7,449 nucleotides of DNA from Anaerolineae bacterium (GTDB lineage: Bacteria; Chloroflexota; Anaerolineae; Promineifilales; Promineifilaceae). Position 1 is the first letter of the stretch. Each line of letters begins with the position of its first letter. The stretch is from positions 1 through 7,449 of the forward strand of contig JANQSK010000263.1 in the NCBI GenBank assembly GCA_028284105.1, given 5' to 3'. Of this stretch, positions 1 to 6,639 are shown piece by piece. Position numbers and translations under genes: made by a program. A model generated the notes under the pieces. It saw only the letters and a program-made list of their open reading frames with translations. It did no database searches and was not told the DNA's origin.

Positions 1-2
1 AT

Positions 3-443
3 GGTGTTCGTCAGAAAAATTGGCACAAACGGCGTAACGCTGGATTTGTTCGGCAAGGAGAATGGTTCTTCATTCCTGAGCCTCGCTTTACGCCAACAAT
101 CCCTGAAGCCATCTTACGTAATGAGCCTCTTCGTCGACCCTTTGGCAAAACGCACATGATAGAAGAGCTTTATCGATCTGGTGGGCAAACAGTCTATGTT
201 AGCCACCGTCGACCAATGGGTATCCAGAAAGCTGAGTATGAAAAATTACTTTTACGCAATCCCAAAGCGAAAAGCTGGAACTGGCGTGTTATGCGCTTGA
301 ATCCAAATGTCTATGCACGCGGCAAAGTCCGTCACTCTGACCATAAAACCATCGTTTTGCCTTATTGGCATCGCGTGGCTATGGCTTCAGAAAGGCAATC
401 TGCTGCAGGCGGTCGCCCTGCTGGTTTAGGCTTTCTTGACTAA
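3..443 (+). CDS. Conserved protein of unknown function, 5'-truncated by the window edge
   Basis: The frame is open from the first full codon at base 3 to a TAA at 441-443, giving 146 residues with no start needed inside the window. The ATG at 156 lies in the middle of what reads as continuous protein, so the true start is probably left of the window. I see no catalytic motif, signal peptide or membrane segment. Recognisable stretches are RQGEWFFIP near the visible N-terminus, NPKAKSWNWR in the middle and VRHSDHKTIVLPYWHRV near the C-terminus; the tail is short and Gly/Ala-rich. The His/Trp/Arg-rich, strongly basic composition recalls a recurrent family of hypothetical proteins from large-genome environmental bacteria, but I cannot name a function. 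A strong terminator 12 bases after the stop supports a real gene end. The 52-codon frame from the ATG at base 1 is a shadow of this one. Confidence 0.65.
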   Translation, partial: GVRQKNWHKRRNAGFVRQGEWFFIPEPRFTPTIPEAILRNEPLRRPFGKTHMIEELYRSGGQTVYVSHRRPMGIQKAEYEKLLLRNPKAKSWNWRVMRLNPNVYARGKVRHSDHKTIVLPYWHRVAMASERQSAAGGRPAGLGFLD

Positions 444-454
444 TGACCTTTCAC

Positions 455-492
455 AAGAGGCAAAGCATTAATACGCTTTGCCTCTTATCTTT
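455..492 (+). terminator. Rho-independent terminator after the partial left-hand gene
   Basis: A perfect 12-base inverted repeat, AAGAGGCAAAGC (455-466) and GCTTTGCCTCTT (475-486), encloses an 8-base loop and is followed by a short T-rich tail (ATCTTTT). It begins 12 bases after the stop codon of the upstream gene and isolates that gene from the MarR promoter downstream. Confidence 0.85.
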
Positions 493-545
493 TACCCCAC
501 TTCACTTAGTTTCAAATCATCAAAAACCCCGTTCTACCGAATAGA

Positions 546-574
546 TTGACGAATATTTTTTTGCATGCTATATT
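546..574 (+). promoter_or_regulatory. Sigma-70-type promoter (extended -10) of the MarR-hydroxylase operon
   Basis: TTGACG (546-551) matches the -35 consensus at 5 of 6 positions. A 17-base spacer leads to TATATT (569-574), 5 of 6 for the -10, preceded by TGC, which is an extended -10 motif. Expected transcription start is near 581, leaving a leader of about 40 bases before the MarR ATG at 620. It is the best promoter in the window by sequence. Confidence 0.8.
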
Positions 575-600
575 CAAAAATAAATTATTCAAAAAAATAT
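553..600. promoter_or_regulatory. Candidate MarR operator overlapping the promoter
   Basis: A perfect 10-base inverted repeat, ATATTTTTTT (553-562) and AAAAAAATAT (591-600), brackets the -10 hexamer. A direct repeat ATTCAAAAA occurs at 572-580 and 587-595 (15-base period) across the expected start site. MarR proteins commonly repress their own operon by binding repeats at this position, so this is the natural place for autoregulation. The region is very AT-rich, so some symmetry is expected by chance, and which repeat is bound cannot be decided from sequence. Confidence 0.45.
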
Positions 601-619
601 AGTTCAAGACAAAACTAAT

Positions 620-1078
620 ATGGATAATACAGCAACGCCCCCAACAGAAACATTTGACTACAGCTACACCCGAGAAATTGCTGGTTATTTAGCCTATCTC
701 CTTTTTTTAAAGACGACCGATTTAGCGATGACTCACTTCACTAAAATTGATCTCAATACGAGAGAAGGGCTCATTTTGGAATTAATTGCTAATAATCCGA
801 CCGCTTCTCAAATTGATATTGCGCGTAGAGCAGGTATGAAGGGCCCCTATATTGTCAAAATTTTAGATCGCCTCACCGCACGGGGTCTCCTGTTGCGAGA
901 ACCCTCACCCTCTGATAGGCGTCGTCATCAGCTCCGATTAACAAAAGCTGGCGAAGCACTTCGCAGTACGATTTATGATTATCACATGGCGGGAAATACG
1001 GCCGTTTTCGAAGAAGCGGGACTCTCGCAAGAAGAAAGTGACACTTTAATAAAACTACTTAATAAACTAACCCAATAA
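620..1078 (+). CDS. MarR-family winged-helix transcriptional regulator
   Basis: This 152-residue protein has the usual MarR length and fold order: N-terminal dimerisation helices (about 15-60), a helix-turn-helix with TASQIDIARRAG (61-72) and recognition helix MKGPYIVKILDRLTARG (73-89), then the wing with the family signature PSPSDRRRHQLRLTKAGE (about 95-112), and a C-terminal dimerisation helix. There is no cysteine, so oxidation sensing of the OhrR kind is excluded; a small phenolic or aromatic ligand is more likely given the gene behind it. The start at 620 follows a good promoter, although the Shine-Dalgarno is weak. It stands 48 bases upstream of the hydroxylase gene on the same strand with no terminator between them, so the two are probably co-transcribed and repressed together, like HpaR and the hpa genes in function though not in arrangement. 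Ligand and target are inference; the family call is secure. Confidence 0.93.
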   Translation: MDNTATPPTETFDYSYTREIAGYLAYLLFLKTTDLAMTHFTKIDLNTREGLILELIANNPTASQIDIARRAGMKGPYIVKILDRLTARGLLLREPSPSDRRRHQLRLTKAGEALRSTIYDYHMAGNTAVFEEAGLSQEESDTLIKLLNKLTQ

Positions 1079-1126
1079 ATTCCCCACAAACAATAACGCC
1101 AAGAATAGCAGAGAGGAGAGCAAATC

Positions 1127-2647
1127 ATGACAACTGTTCAATCACAAGCCAAAGTCTCTAACCAACTCATGACAGGACAAGCCTATTTAGAATCGCTCAA
1201 CGATGGGAGAGAGATTTGGTTTGATGGCGAGCGGGTTAATAATGTGGTTGAACATCCAGCCTTTCGGAATGCCGCACGAAGTATGGCTCGTCTATATGAT
1301 GCCCTTCATGACCCGGAGCTTCAAGACGACTTAACCATTGTGGATAAGTTTGGAAGCCGCACCCACCGCTTTTTTACACCAGCCTACTCTGCTGATGATT
1401 TGCACGGCGCACGTAAAGCAATCGATATTTGGCAGCGCATTAACTATGGCTGGATGGGACGCAGTCCGGATTACAAAGCGGCATTTATGGCCCAGCTTGC
1501 AGAAGGGCACTTCTTCTACGATCAGTTCGCTGATAATGCACTTAATTGGTACAAGAAATTTTCTTCTCAGGGGCTACATCTCAATCACGTCCTCATTGAC
1601 CCTCCCGTTAACCGAGCCAAGAGCCGCGCCGAAACACGTGATATCTATCTATCTTTAGACAAATCAGATGATAAGGGCATGTATGTATCTGGCGCCAAAA
1701 TGGTAGCAACCGGTTCGGCATTGACTCACGCAACATTTGTAGGCATTACTGGCGGTGTGGCATCTGTGATGGAAAAAAATCGAGATGAAGACTTAGCCTT
1801 AGTTTTTATTGTGGACATGAATGCACCTGGTCTTAAGGTGATTAGTCGCCCCTCTTACGAGCTTAAAGCCAATAGCCCATTTGATGCTCCACTCGCCAGC
1901 CGCTTTGATGAAAATGATGCCGTTATGGTGTTTGAAAACTGCTTTGTTCCTTGGGAAAATGTGTTGATTTATCGCGATATTGACAAGGTAAAGCAATTCC
2001 AAGCTGATTCTGGATTTTTTAATCGATACAACCTTCAAGCAGCGGTGCGATTGTGCATCAAACTGGAGTTTTGTATTGGTTTAATGGTTAAAGGGACCGA
2101 AGCGTCAGGAACCAATAATTTCCGAGGCGTACAGGCGGCAATCGGAGAGCTCATCGCTATGCGAGATACTATTTGGGCCATGACAACGGCTATGGTGAGC
2201 GATCCAGAGCCAAGTATTGGTGCTTCTGTTGTACCACGACTGCAAACGGCCGCTGCTTGTCGCATCTACACCACTAATGCCTGGACGCAGGTGCGTAATA
2301 CGTTTGAGACAGTGTTGGCAGGGGCGCCAAGCTTTACAATTTCTAGCGTGCGCGATATGCAAGTACCTGAATTGTCTCATGTGATTGACACTTATTACCA
2401 AGGGACAAATCTAGAAGGTCGTGATCGTGTTAAGCTGTTTAATTTAGTTTGGGATGCATTATATTCTGAGTTTGCTGGACGCCATGGCCTGTATGAACGC
2501 AATTATGCGGGGAATAAAGATCAGCAAAGGTTAGTTGCACTTCGATGGGCGACATTGCGTGGAGATGTTGGGAATTATAAAGGGCTAGTGGATCAAGCTT
2601 TGGGGGATTATGATACAAATGGCTGGATTCATGAAGCATGGCGATAG
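1127..2647 (+). CDS. hpaB: HpaB-family FADH2-dependent aromatic hydroxylase (4-hydroxyphenylacetate 3-monooxygenase, oxygenase component)
   Basis: 506 residues, the normal size for the long form of this family (about 480-520). The enzyme uses reduced flavin supplied by a separate reductase and O2 to ortho-hydroxylate a phenol, classically 4-hydroxyphenylacetate to 3,4-dihydroxyphenylacetate in the cytoplasm. Residues matching the known active-site Arg, Tyr and His are present: R112 and Y116 in GRSPDY and H154 in LNHVLIDPP, with the family's exact spacing (4 and 42). The flavin/substrate stretch GAKMVATGSALTH lies at 189-201, and the C-terminal SEFAGRHGLYERNYAGN segment is also typical. The start is fixed by AGGAG at 1114-1118, 8 bases before the ATG. 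It is co-directional with the MarR gene. No HpaC-type reductase follows within the window, so it must be encoded elsewhere or be generic. The exact substrate (4-HPA, tyrosine, coumarate, a chlorophenol or a pathway intermediate, as for PvcC-like relatives) cannot be decided here. Confidence 0.93.
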   Translation: MTTVQSQAKVSNQLMTGQAYLESLNDGREIWFDGERVNNVVEHPAFRNAARSMARLYDALHDPELQDDLTIVDKFGSRTHRFFTPAYSADDLHGARKAIDIWQRINYGWMGRSPDYKAAFMAQLAEGHFFYDQFADNALNWYKKFSSQGLHLNHVLIDPPVNRAKSRAETRDIYLSLDKSDDKGMYVSGAKMVATGSALTHATFVGITGGVASVMEKNRDEDLALVFIVDMNAPGLKVISRPSYELKANSPFDAPLASRFDENDAVMVFENCFVPWENVLIYRDIDKVKQFQADSGFFNRYNLQAAVRLCIKLEFCIGLMVKGTEASGTNNFRGVQAAIGELIAMRDTIWAMTTAMVSDPEPSIGASVVPRLQTAAACRIYTTNAWTQVRNTFETVLAGAPSFTISSVRDMQVPELSHVIDTYYQGTNLEGRDRVKLFNLVWDALYSEFAGRHGLYERNYAGNKDQQRLVALRWATLRGDVGNYKGLVDQALGDYDTNGWIHEAWR

Positions 2648-2688
2648 GCCATTGATTTGATCTGATAATTTTTATTTGGGTTGAGTAT

Positions 2689-2708
2689 ACTCCTGCCTTC
2701 GCAGGAGT
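2689..2708. repeat. Perfect short hairpin (CCTGC-type extragenic palindrome)
   Basis: ACTCCTGC (2689-2696) and GCAGGAGT (2701-2708) form an 8-base perfect stem around CTTC. On the other strand it reads CACTCCTGCGAAGGCAGGAG, resembling the CCTGCGAAGGCAGG palindromes that are scattered between genes in many bacterial genomes. It begins 41 bases after the hydroxylase stop and has no T-run after it, so it is more likely a dispersed palindrome than a true terminator. Confidence 0.7.
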
Positions 2709-2739
2709 GACATGAGGTTTGGCCTAGCTCGTATTTAGG

Positions 2740-2870
2740 GAGATGTCTCGACTATATATTCGAGCACCCCTCTAGCTTGCTTACTCCGCTCGACATGACT
2801 ATTGGATTGATGGTCATGTCGAGCGAGTATAATTAAGAAAGAATAGGCAATAAAACCAGCGAGACATCTC
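2740..2870. repeat. Nested palindromic unit (MITE- or REP-like)
   Basis: The outer arms GAGATGTCTCG (2740-2750) and CGAGACATCTC (2860-2870) are perfect 11-base inverted repeats. Inside, GCTCGACATGAC (2788-2799) and GTCATGTCGAGC (2813-2824) form a 12-base perfect hairpin with a 13-base loop, extendable by the pair ACTC (2783-2786)/GAGT (2825-2828) with one bulged base. No coding potential is seen. Two concentric inverted repeats in 131 bases are what a short non-autonomous palindromic element would look like; no target-site duplication is obvious. Confidence 0.65.
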
Positions 2871-2961
2871 AATGTAAAACACATCAGCAATTCACTCGAG
2901 CTTCTATTTAAATGAAGCGGCTAAAATTTTTGTTCATAAAGATTAGGAGACATGAGTGTAC

Positions 2962-3255
2962 TCAATCTTCATAATCCCACGAGAGACTTAAATCTCGCCA
3001 GTCGGGGTTTTCTTCCATAATCAAAGCAATCTTCTTTCTTCTACCCCATTTCTTCAACTGCTTTTCACGATGAATTGCATCAGTAGGGTTGAAATGTTCA
3101 AAGAAAACCAGCTTGTCGATATTGTATTTTGAACTGAATCCTTGATTTCGTTTTTCACGATGTTCATACATACGTCGTTTGAGATTATTGGTGATACCAA
3201 TGTATAAAGTCCCTGATTTGTTAGTCAGGATATACACGTAATAGTTTTGTTGCAC
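2962..3255 (-). CDS. Stand-alone GIY-YIG nuclease-superfamily protein
   Basis: 97 residues forming a single complete GIY-YIG domain, the size typical of the small UvrC-N/URI-like family. The signature tyrosines lie in YVYIL (6-10) and YIG (18-20); the catalytic arginine is R27 in NNLKRRMYEH, followed by H32, Y44 and the metal-binding glutamate E64 in AIHREKQLKKW. All key residues of the superfamily are therefore present, so it is probably active on DNA. A short basic C-terminus follows and no second DNA-binding domain. The start at 3255 (ATG) is preceded by AGAGG, only two bases away, an unusually tight spacing. It lies alone, convergent with the hydroxylase gene and divergent from the BTAD-STAND gene. 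Cellular role is unknown; some small members are thought to be mobile or linked to dispersed palindromes, and the adjoining spacer is full of them. Confidence 0.92.
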   Translation of the reverse strand: MQQNYYVYILTNKSGTLYIGITNNLKRRMYEHREKRNQGFSSKYNIDKLVFFEHFNPTDAIHREKQLKKWGRRKKIALIMEENPDWRDLSLSWDYED

Positions 3256-3428
3256 ATAGCCTCTTTTGTCACGAGATAGGAATTATTGAAACAGAAATGA
3301 TAATTGCTTGCAACAAATATTATTATATGAAAATGCCTCCGCTTATTATTTAACCACCATTAGGTGTCATTGTCTGCTTAACATGACATTTTGGGGGAGA
3401 ATATTCACAGAGTACAAAAAAATAATGT

Positions 3429-3459
3429 TTAGCAATTGCATAGTACTTTTGGATATAAT
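3429..3459 (+). promoter_or_regulatory. Possible promoter of the BTAD-STAND-TPR gene
   Basis: TATAAT (3454-3459) is a perfect -10 hexamer. The only -35-like hexamer at workable distance is TTAGCA (3429-3434; 4 of 6 matches, 19-base spacer), so it may need an activator. AGCAAT (3431-3436) and ATTGCT (3458-3463) form a small inverted repeat around the -10. The leader would be about 55-60 bases. The rest of 3256-3524 is AT-rich and otherwise shows only weak symmetry (TGTCAT 3364-3369 with ATGACA 3382-3387). Confidence 0.45.
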
Positions 3460-3524
3460 ATTGCTTAAGAACAAAAGGGATTATAAGCCTAATTGTTCTA
3501 AATTTGGACGATGGATTTCCCACA

Positions 3525-6500
3525 ATGCTGTCATTTGAATTACTCAACCAAGCAACCATATCCTTCAACAATACGCCGCTCTCTCAATTTCGCAGCCAAA
3601 AAGAGGCCGCGCTTCTCATTTTTCTAGCTCATACCCAACAAGCCCATTCACGTGAATATCTAGCCACACTGCTTTGGGAAAGCAGCACCACGAAACAATC
3701 CTTAACTAATTTAAGAACCGCCTTGGCTCGGCTCAAAAAACAAGTCAGCGGAGAATGCCTTATCGTCACGCGCCAAACAGTTGGGTTAGCACCTGATAAA
3801 ATCTCACATGTTGATTCCTCCCAATTATTCCAAACGTTAAAAAATTTAGGCGATGTCAACACGGCCGAAAAAGCCACGACGCTTCAAAACGCCCTTGCGT
3901 CCTATCGAGGTGAATTTTTAACCAACTTCCATGTTGCAAAAGCAGCTCAGTTTAATGAATGGGTCACGCAAACCCGTGAAGCACTTCGGCGGGAAGTTAT
4001 TTCAGGATATAGCAAGCTCAGTCAATACGCATTGCAAACAGGAGACCATGATTATGGTTTGGAAATTGCCAACAATTGGCTCAGTGTTGACCGATTAGAT
4101 GAATCTGCACAAACGTTACGCATTCAACTTTTAGTTGAGACCGATCAAACGCGTGAAGCATTATCGGAGTACGTTAACTTCACTGACTTATTACAAGCTG
4201 AATTAGGAATTGAGCCCCCTGAAAATCTCTCGAACATGATTCAGCAAATTCAGCCGGAACGTACAACTGCTCCTGTTCGAAACCTAAAGCCCACCATTCG
4301 GCATAATTTACAGCCTGAATACGATCAGTTCATTGGCCGTTTTGAAGAGATTGAAGAAATTCATACGCGCTTGGACCAACCGTGGTGTCATCTTGTGAGC
4401 TTGATTGGACCAGGAGGTGCCGGTAAAACCCGGCTTGCCACAACCATTGCCCGAAGCCGTGTCGATCAATATCGGGATGGGGTTTGGTTCATTGAGCTAG
4501 ACAACCTTGACCCTGAAGATGATGATTTGGCTGAAACAATTGCAGTCGAGATTGCAATTGCTTTGGATCTTCGCTTAACAGGAGCTGACACACCCATTGA
4601 GCAAGTTCTCAACCATCTTCAACATAGCAAGATGCTCCTCATTTTAGACAACTTCGAACACGTCCTTCCAGGCAAGCAATTGGTGCTTGATATCGTACAG
4701 CGTTGTGATGGGGTCCAAATGATTGTTACATCGAGGGAAGCCTTACGGTTGAAATCTGAATGGGCTGTGAGGCTTGGGGGTCTCACATATCCTTCTAATG
4801 GACGTGAAGATGAGCCATCAACGGCTGTTTCCCTATTTATCGCAAGACGATCCCAGCAGCAATGGGACGAGCTCGAACACGAAGAACTCATTGCTGTTCG
4901 CTCTATTTGCCGGATTGTTGAAGGGTTACCCCTAGCCATTGAGCTGGCTGCAGCTTTGACCCGATATGACACCTGTCAAGAGATTGCTGAACGACTGACC
5001 GATGGATTTGATGCCCTCAAAGCGACACTTGATGACGTACCGGATCGGCATCGGGGCATGTACACTGTTTTTGATATGTCTTGGCAAACATTATCACCTG
5101 CGCTTCAACAGCGTCTGGCGCGACTAGCCTATTTCCGAGGTAGCTTTGACAAAACGGCCGTTTCCCAAATCGCCGATACATCATCACCTCACTTGGCTGC
5201 CCTCGCTGAGAAATCATTGCTTACATACAGTAGGGCCACTAAACGGTATCGACTTCACGCCATTATTCGCGCCTACGCAGAAGAGCATCGCCCATTCAAA
5301 GACACCACCCCACAAAAGCATGCTGAGTATTACCTAGGTGTGCTAGCTTCACACACAGAATCTTTACAAAAAGATAAGCCACAAGAGTCAATAAATGTTC
5401 TAGAACCGGACATCGAAAATATTCGATTGGCTTGGCAATTTGGCATTGATCATGAATGTCTGAATGAACTGTCAGACGGATTGACCTCACTATCCATCTA
5501 TTATCAGCTACGTGGCTTGGCTTTTGAGGGAAGTGAGGTAATGCAGGCTACCGTGCAGGCTGCCATATCTTGGGATGAAGCGCTAGGATTGACAGCAAAA
5601 GCCAGTTTAGAACAAACAAGGTTCCAGAATCGTTTAGGTCTTTATAAGGCTGCTATTAAAACTGCTCAAAAAACAATTCAATTTGCTGAACAATCAAAAG
5701 ATTCATGGGCTATAGGCATGGCTAATGTTTGGTGGAGTGAATCCTTGTGGCGAATAGGAGAAAGTGAAAAAGCAGCATATAAGCTTTATCAAACACTCGA
5801 CGATGCAGAGTCGCAAAATTATTCAACAGTTTCTGGATGGTGTCATCATCAACTTGCTATTGTTCATCACATTCAAGGCACCCTTCAACAGGGGCTTGAA
5901 CATATTCAAAAGGCTTGTTTGATATGGCAAAATCTTGAGAATGTTCAAGCATTGGTTGGCAGTCTTAACAGTATGAGCCTTATTCAAAATGGCTTAGGCA
6001 ACGTAGATGATGCCATTGTCATTCTTGAAGAAGCTTTAAAATATTGTGACCAATTAGGGGATCGTTTCCGAAAAACTCATTTAATAAACAACTTGAGTTT
6101 ACTTTCAACCGAACAAGAAGATTATGACGGTGCTATTTATTATTTAACACTCGGATTAAAATTAGCAAAAGAAATCGGCAATCTTCAAATGCTGGCAGGC
6201 ATGCTAATCAACTTAGGACGGAACTTTTATTTTCTTGAGGAATTAGACTCCTCACAGAAAAATTTAGAGGAAGGTCTACTTTTAGCAGAATCTTTGAATG
6301 AGAAAACAACTATTCTTTTAGGCTTGGTTCATTTATCAAAAACCAAACAAAAGATGGGTGACCGCCAAGAAGCTTACTACTTATTGGAAAGAGCATTAGA
6401 TTTAAGTAGAATAAATACTCAAAAAAGCAATGAGTTTCAAGTTCTCCTTCATTTAGCAGAGCTTCTTGCAGAACAAGATTCTGCAAAAGCACAAGCCTAT

Positions 6501-6590
6501 CTTTCAGAGGCTAAACTTTTAACCTCAAAAATCCAAGACAAAGCTTTGATTAAACAAGCGAAAGCTATTGAGGCACTATTAAAGAAATAA
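3525..6590 (+). CDS. BTAD/SARP-like regulator fused to a STAND (NB-ARC) ATPase and TPR repeats
   Basis: About 1021 residues from the ATG at 3525; an in-frame TTG at 3504 would add seven residues (MDDGFPT), but MLSFELLNQ matches where winged helices of this class begin. Neither start has a strong Shine-Dalgarno. Domain order (ATG numbering): OmpR-like winged helix 1-90; BTAD about 93-240, ending near LLQAELGIEPPENL; STAND ATPase from about 270 (IGRFEEIEEI) with Walker A GPGGAGKT (295-302), Walker B LLILDNFEH (371-379), sensor TSRE (402-405), GLPLAIELAA (467-476) and an MHD-like RLHAIIRAYAEE near 576-587; then about seven TPR-like units from about 700 to 1005. The architecture is AfsR/MalT-like: a nucleotide-dependent switch that activates transcription when the C-terminal sensor binds a signal, a cytoplasmic role. 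The TPR-encoding part is clearly more AT-rich than the ATPase part. It ends at a terminator shared with a convergent secreted-peptide gene; the ligand is unknown, and that peptide is a candidate. Confidence 0.92.
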   Translation: MLSFELLNQATISFNNTPLSQFRSQKEAALLIFLAHTQQAHSREYLATLLWESSTTKQSLTNLRTALARLKKQVSGECLIVTRQTVGLAPDKISHVDSSQLFQTLKNLGDVNTAEKATTLQNALASYRGEFLTNFHVAKAAQFNEWVTQTREALRREVISGYSKLSQYALQTGDHDYGLEIANNWLSVDRLDESAQTLRIQLLVETDQTREALSEYVNFTDLLQAELGIEPPENLSNMIQQIQPERTTAPVRNLKPTIRHNLQPEYDQFIGRFEEIEEIHTRLDQPWCHLVSLIGPGGAGKTRLATTIARSRVDQYRDGVWFIELDNLDPEDDDLAETIAVEIAIALDLRLTGADTPIEQVLNHLQHSKMLLILDNFEHVLPGKQLVLDIVQRCDGVQMIVTSREALRLKSEWAVRLGGLTYPSNGREDEPSTAVSLFIARRSQQQWDELEHEELIAVRSICRIVEGLPLAIELAAALTRYDTCQEIAERLTDGFDALKATLDDVPDRHRGMYTVFDMSWQTLSPALQQRLARLAYFRGSFDKTAVSQIADTSSPHLAALAEKSLLTYSRATKRYRLHAIIRAYAEEHRPFKDTTPQKHAEYYLGVLASHTESLQKDKPQESINVLEPDIENIRLAWQFGIDHECLNELSDGLTSLSIYYQLRGLAFEGSEVMQATVQAAISWDEALGLTAKASLEQTRFQNRLGLYKAAIKTAQKTIQFAEQSKDSWAIGMANVWWSESLWRIGESEKAAYKLYQTLDDAESQNYSTVSGWCHHQLAIVHHIQGTLQQGLEHIQKACLIWQNLENVQALVGSLNSMSLIQNGLGNVDDAIVILEEALKYCDQLGDRFRKTHLINNLSLLSTEQEDYDGAIYYLTLGLKLAKEIGNLQMLAGMLINLGRNFYFLEELDSSQKNLEEGLLLAESLNEKTTILLGLVHLSKTKQKMGDRQEAYYLLERALDLSRINTQKSNEFQVLLHLAELLAEQDSAKAQAYLSEAKLLTSKIQDKALIKQAKAIEALLKK

Positions 6591-6622
6591 AAAAGAGGCT
6601 GCTCATTAAGCAGCCTCTTTTT
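6590..6622. terminator. Bidirectional intrinsic terminator between converging genes
   Basis: AAAAAGAGGCTGCT (6590-6603) and AGCAGCCTCTTTTT (6609-6622) are perfect 14-base inverted repeats with a 5-base loop. A- and T-tracts on both sides give a U-run in either direction, so it can end the BTAD-STAND transcript on the plus strand and the small-peptide transcript on the minus strand, whose stop codon lies 17 bases away. Confidence 0.92.
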
Positions 6623-6639
6623 AGTAAGGTATTTTAAAT

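Larger units (their letters stand above)
2648..2961. other. Gene-free, repeat-rich spacer between the hydroxylase and GIY-YIG genes
   Basis: This 314-base stretch has no convincing coding frame. It carries three kinds of inverted repeat, listed separately: a short perfect hairpin, a nested palindromic unit, and a pair of GAGTrTACTC palindromes near its two ends. The motif GACATGA or its complement recurs (near 2708, 2793, 2813 and 2949). I see no classical U-tract terminator for the hydroxylase; the first hairpin may serve partly as one. Confidence 0.6.
2679..2967. repeat. Inverted pair of GAGTrTACTC palindromes bounding the spacer
   Basis: GAGTATACTC (2683-2692) is a perfect 10-base palindrome and GAGTGTACTC (2954-2963) a near-perfect one. 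With flanks they form a longer imperfect inverted repeat: bases 2679-2692 match the complement of 2954-2967 at 12 of 14 positions. The right copy overlaps the stop codon of the GIY-YIG gene. They may mark the ends of an inserted segment, or be unrelated copies of a regulatory palindrome. Confidence 0.4.

Noticed and set aside
1799..2639. Several minus-strand frames of 66-98 codons inside the hydroxylase gene
   Set aside because: They are antisense to a strongly conserved enzyme, have no ribosome-binding sites or family features, and overlap one another.
2689..2870. CRISPR array in the repeat-rich spacer
   Set aside because: The repeats are inverted, not regularly spaced direct repeats, and no cas gene is present.
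3504..3524. TTG start adding seven residues to the BTAD-STAND protein
   Set aside because: It is possible, but the ATG at 3525 begins exactly where the winged-helix strand normally starts, and the TTG has no better ribosome-binding site.
3308..3571. Frames of 73-76 codons on both strands upstream of the BTAD-STAND gene
   Set aside because: AT-rich, no recognisable protein features, mutually overlapping, and covering the likely promoter of the regulator.
6590..6622. Hairpin as a regulatory RNA or transposon end
   Set aside because: Its 14-base stem, short loop and U-tracts on both sides between converging stop codons are fully explained by a bidirectional terminator.
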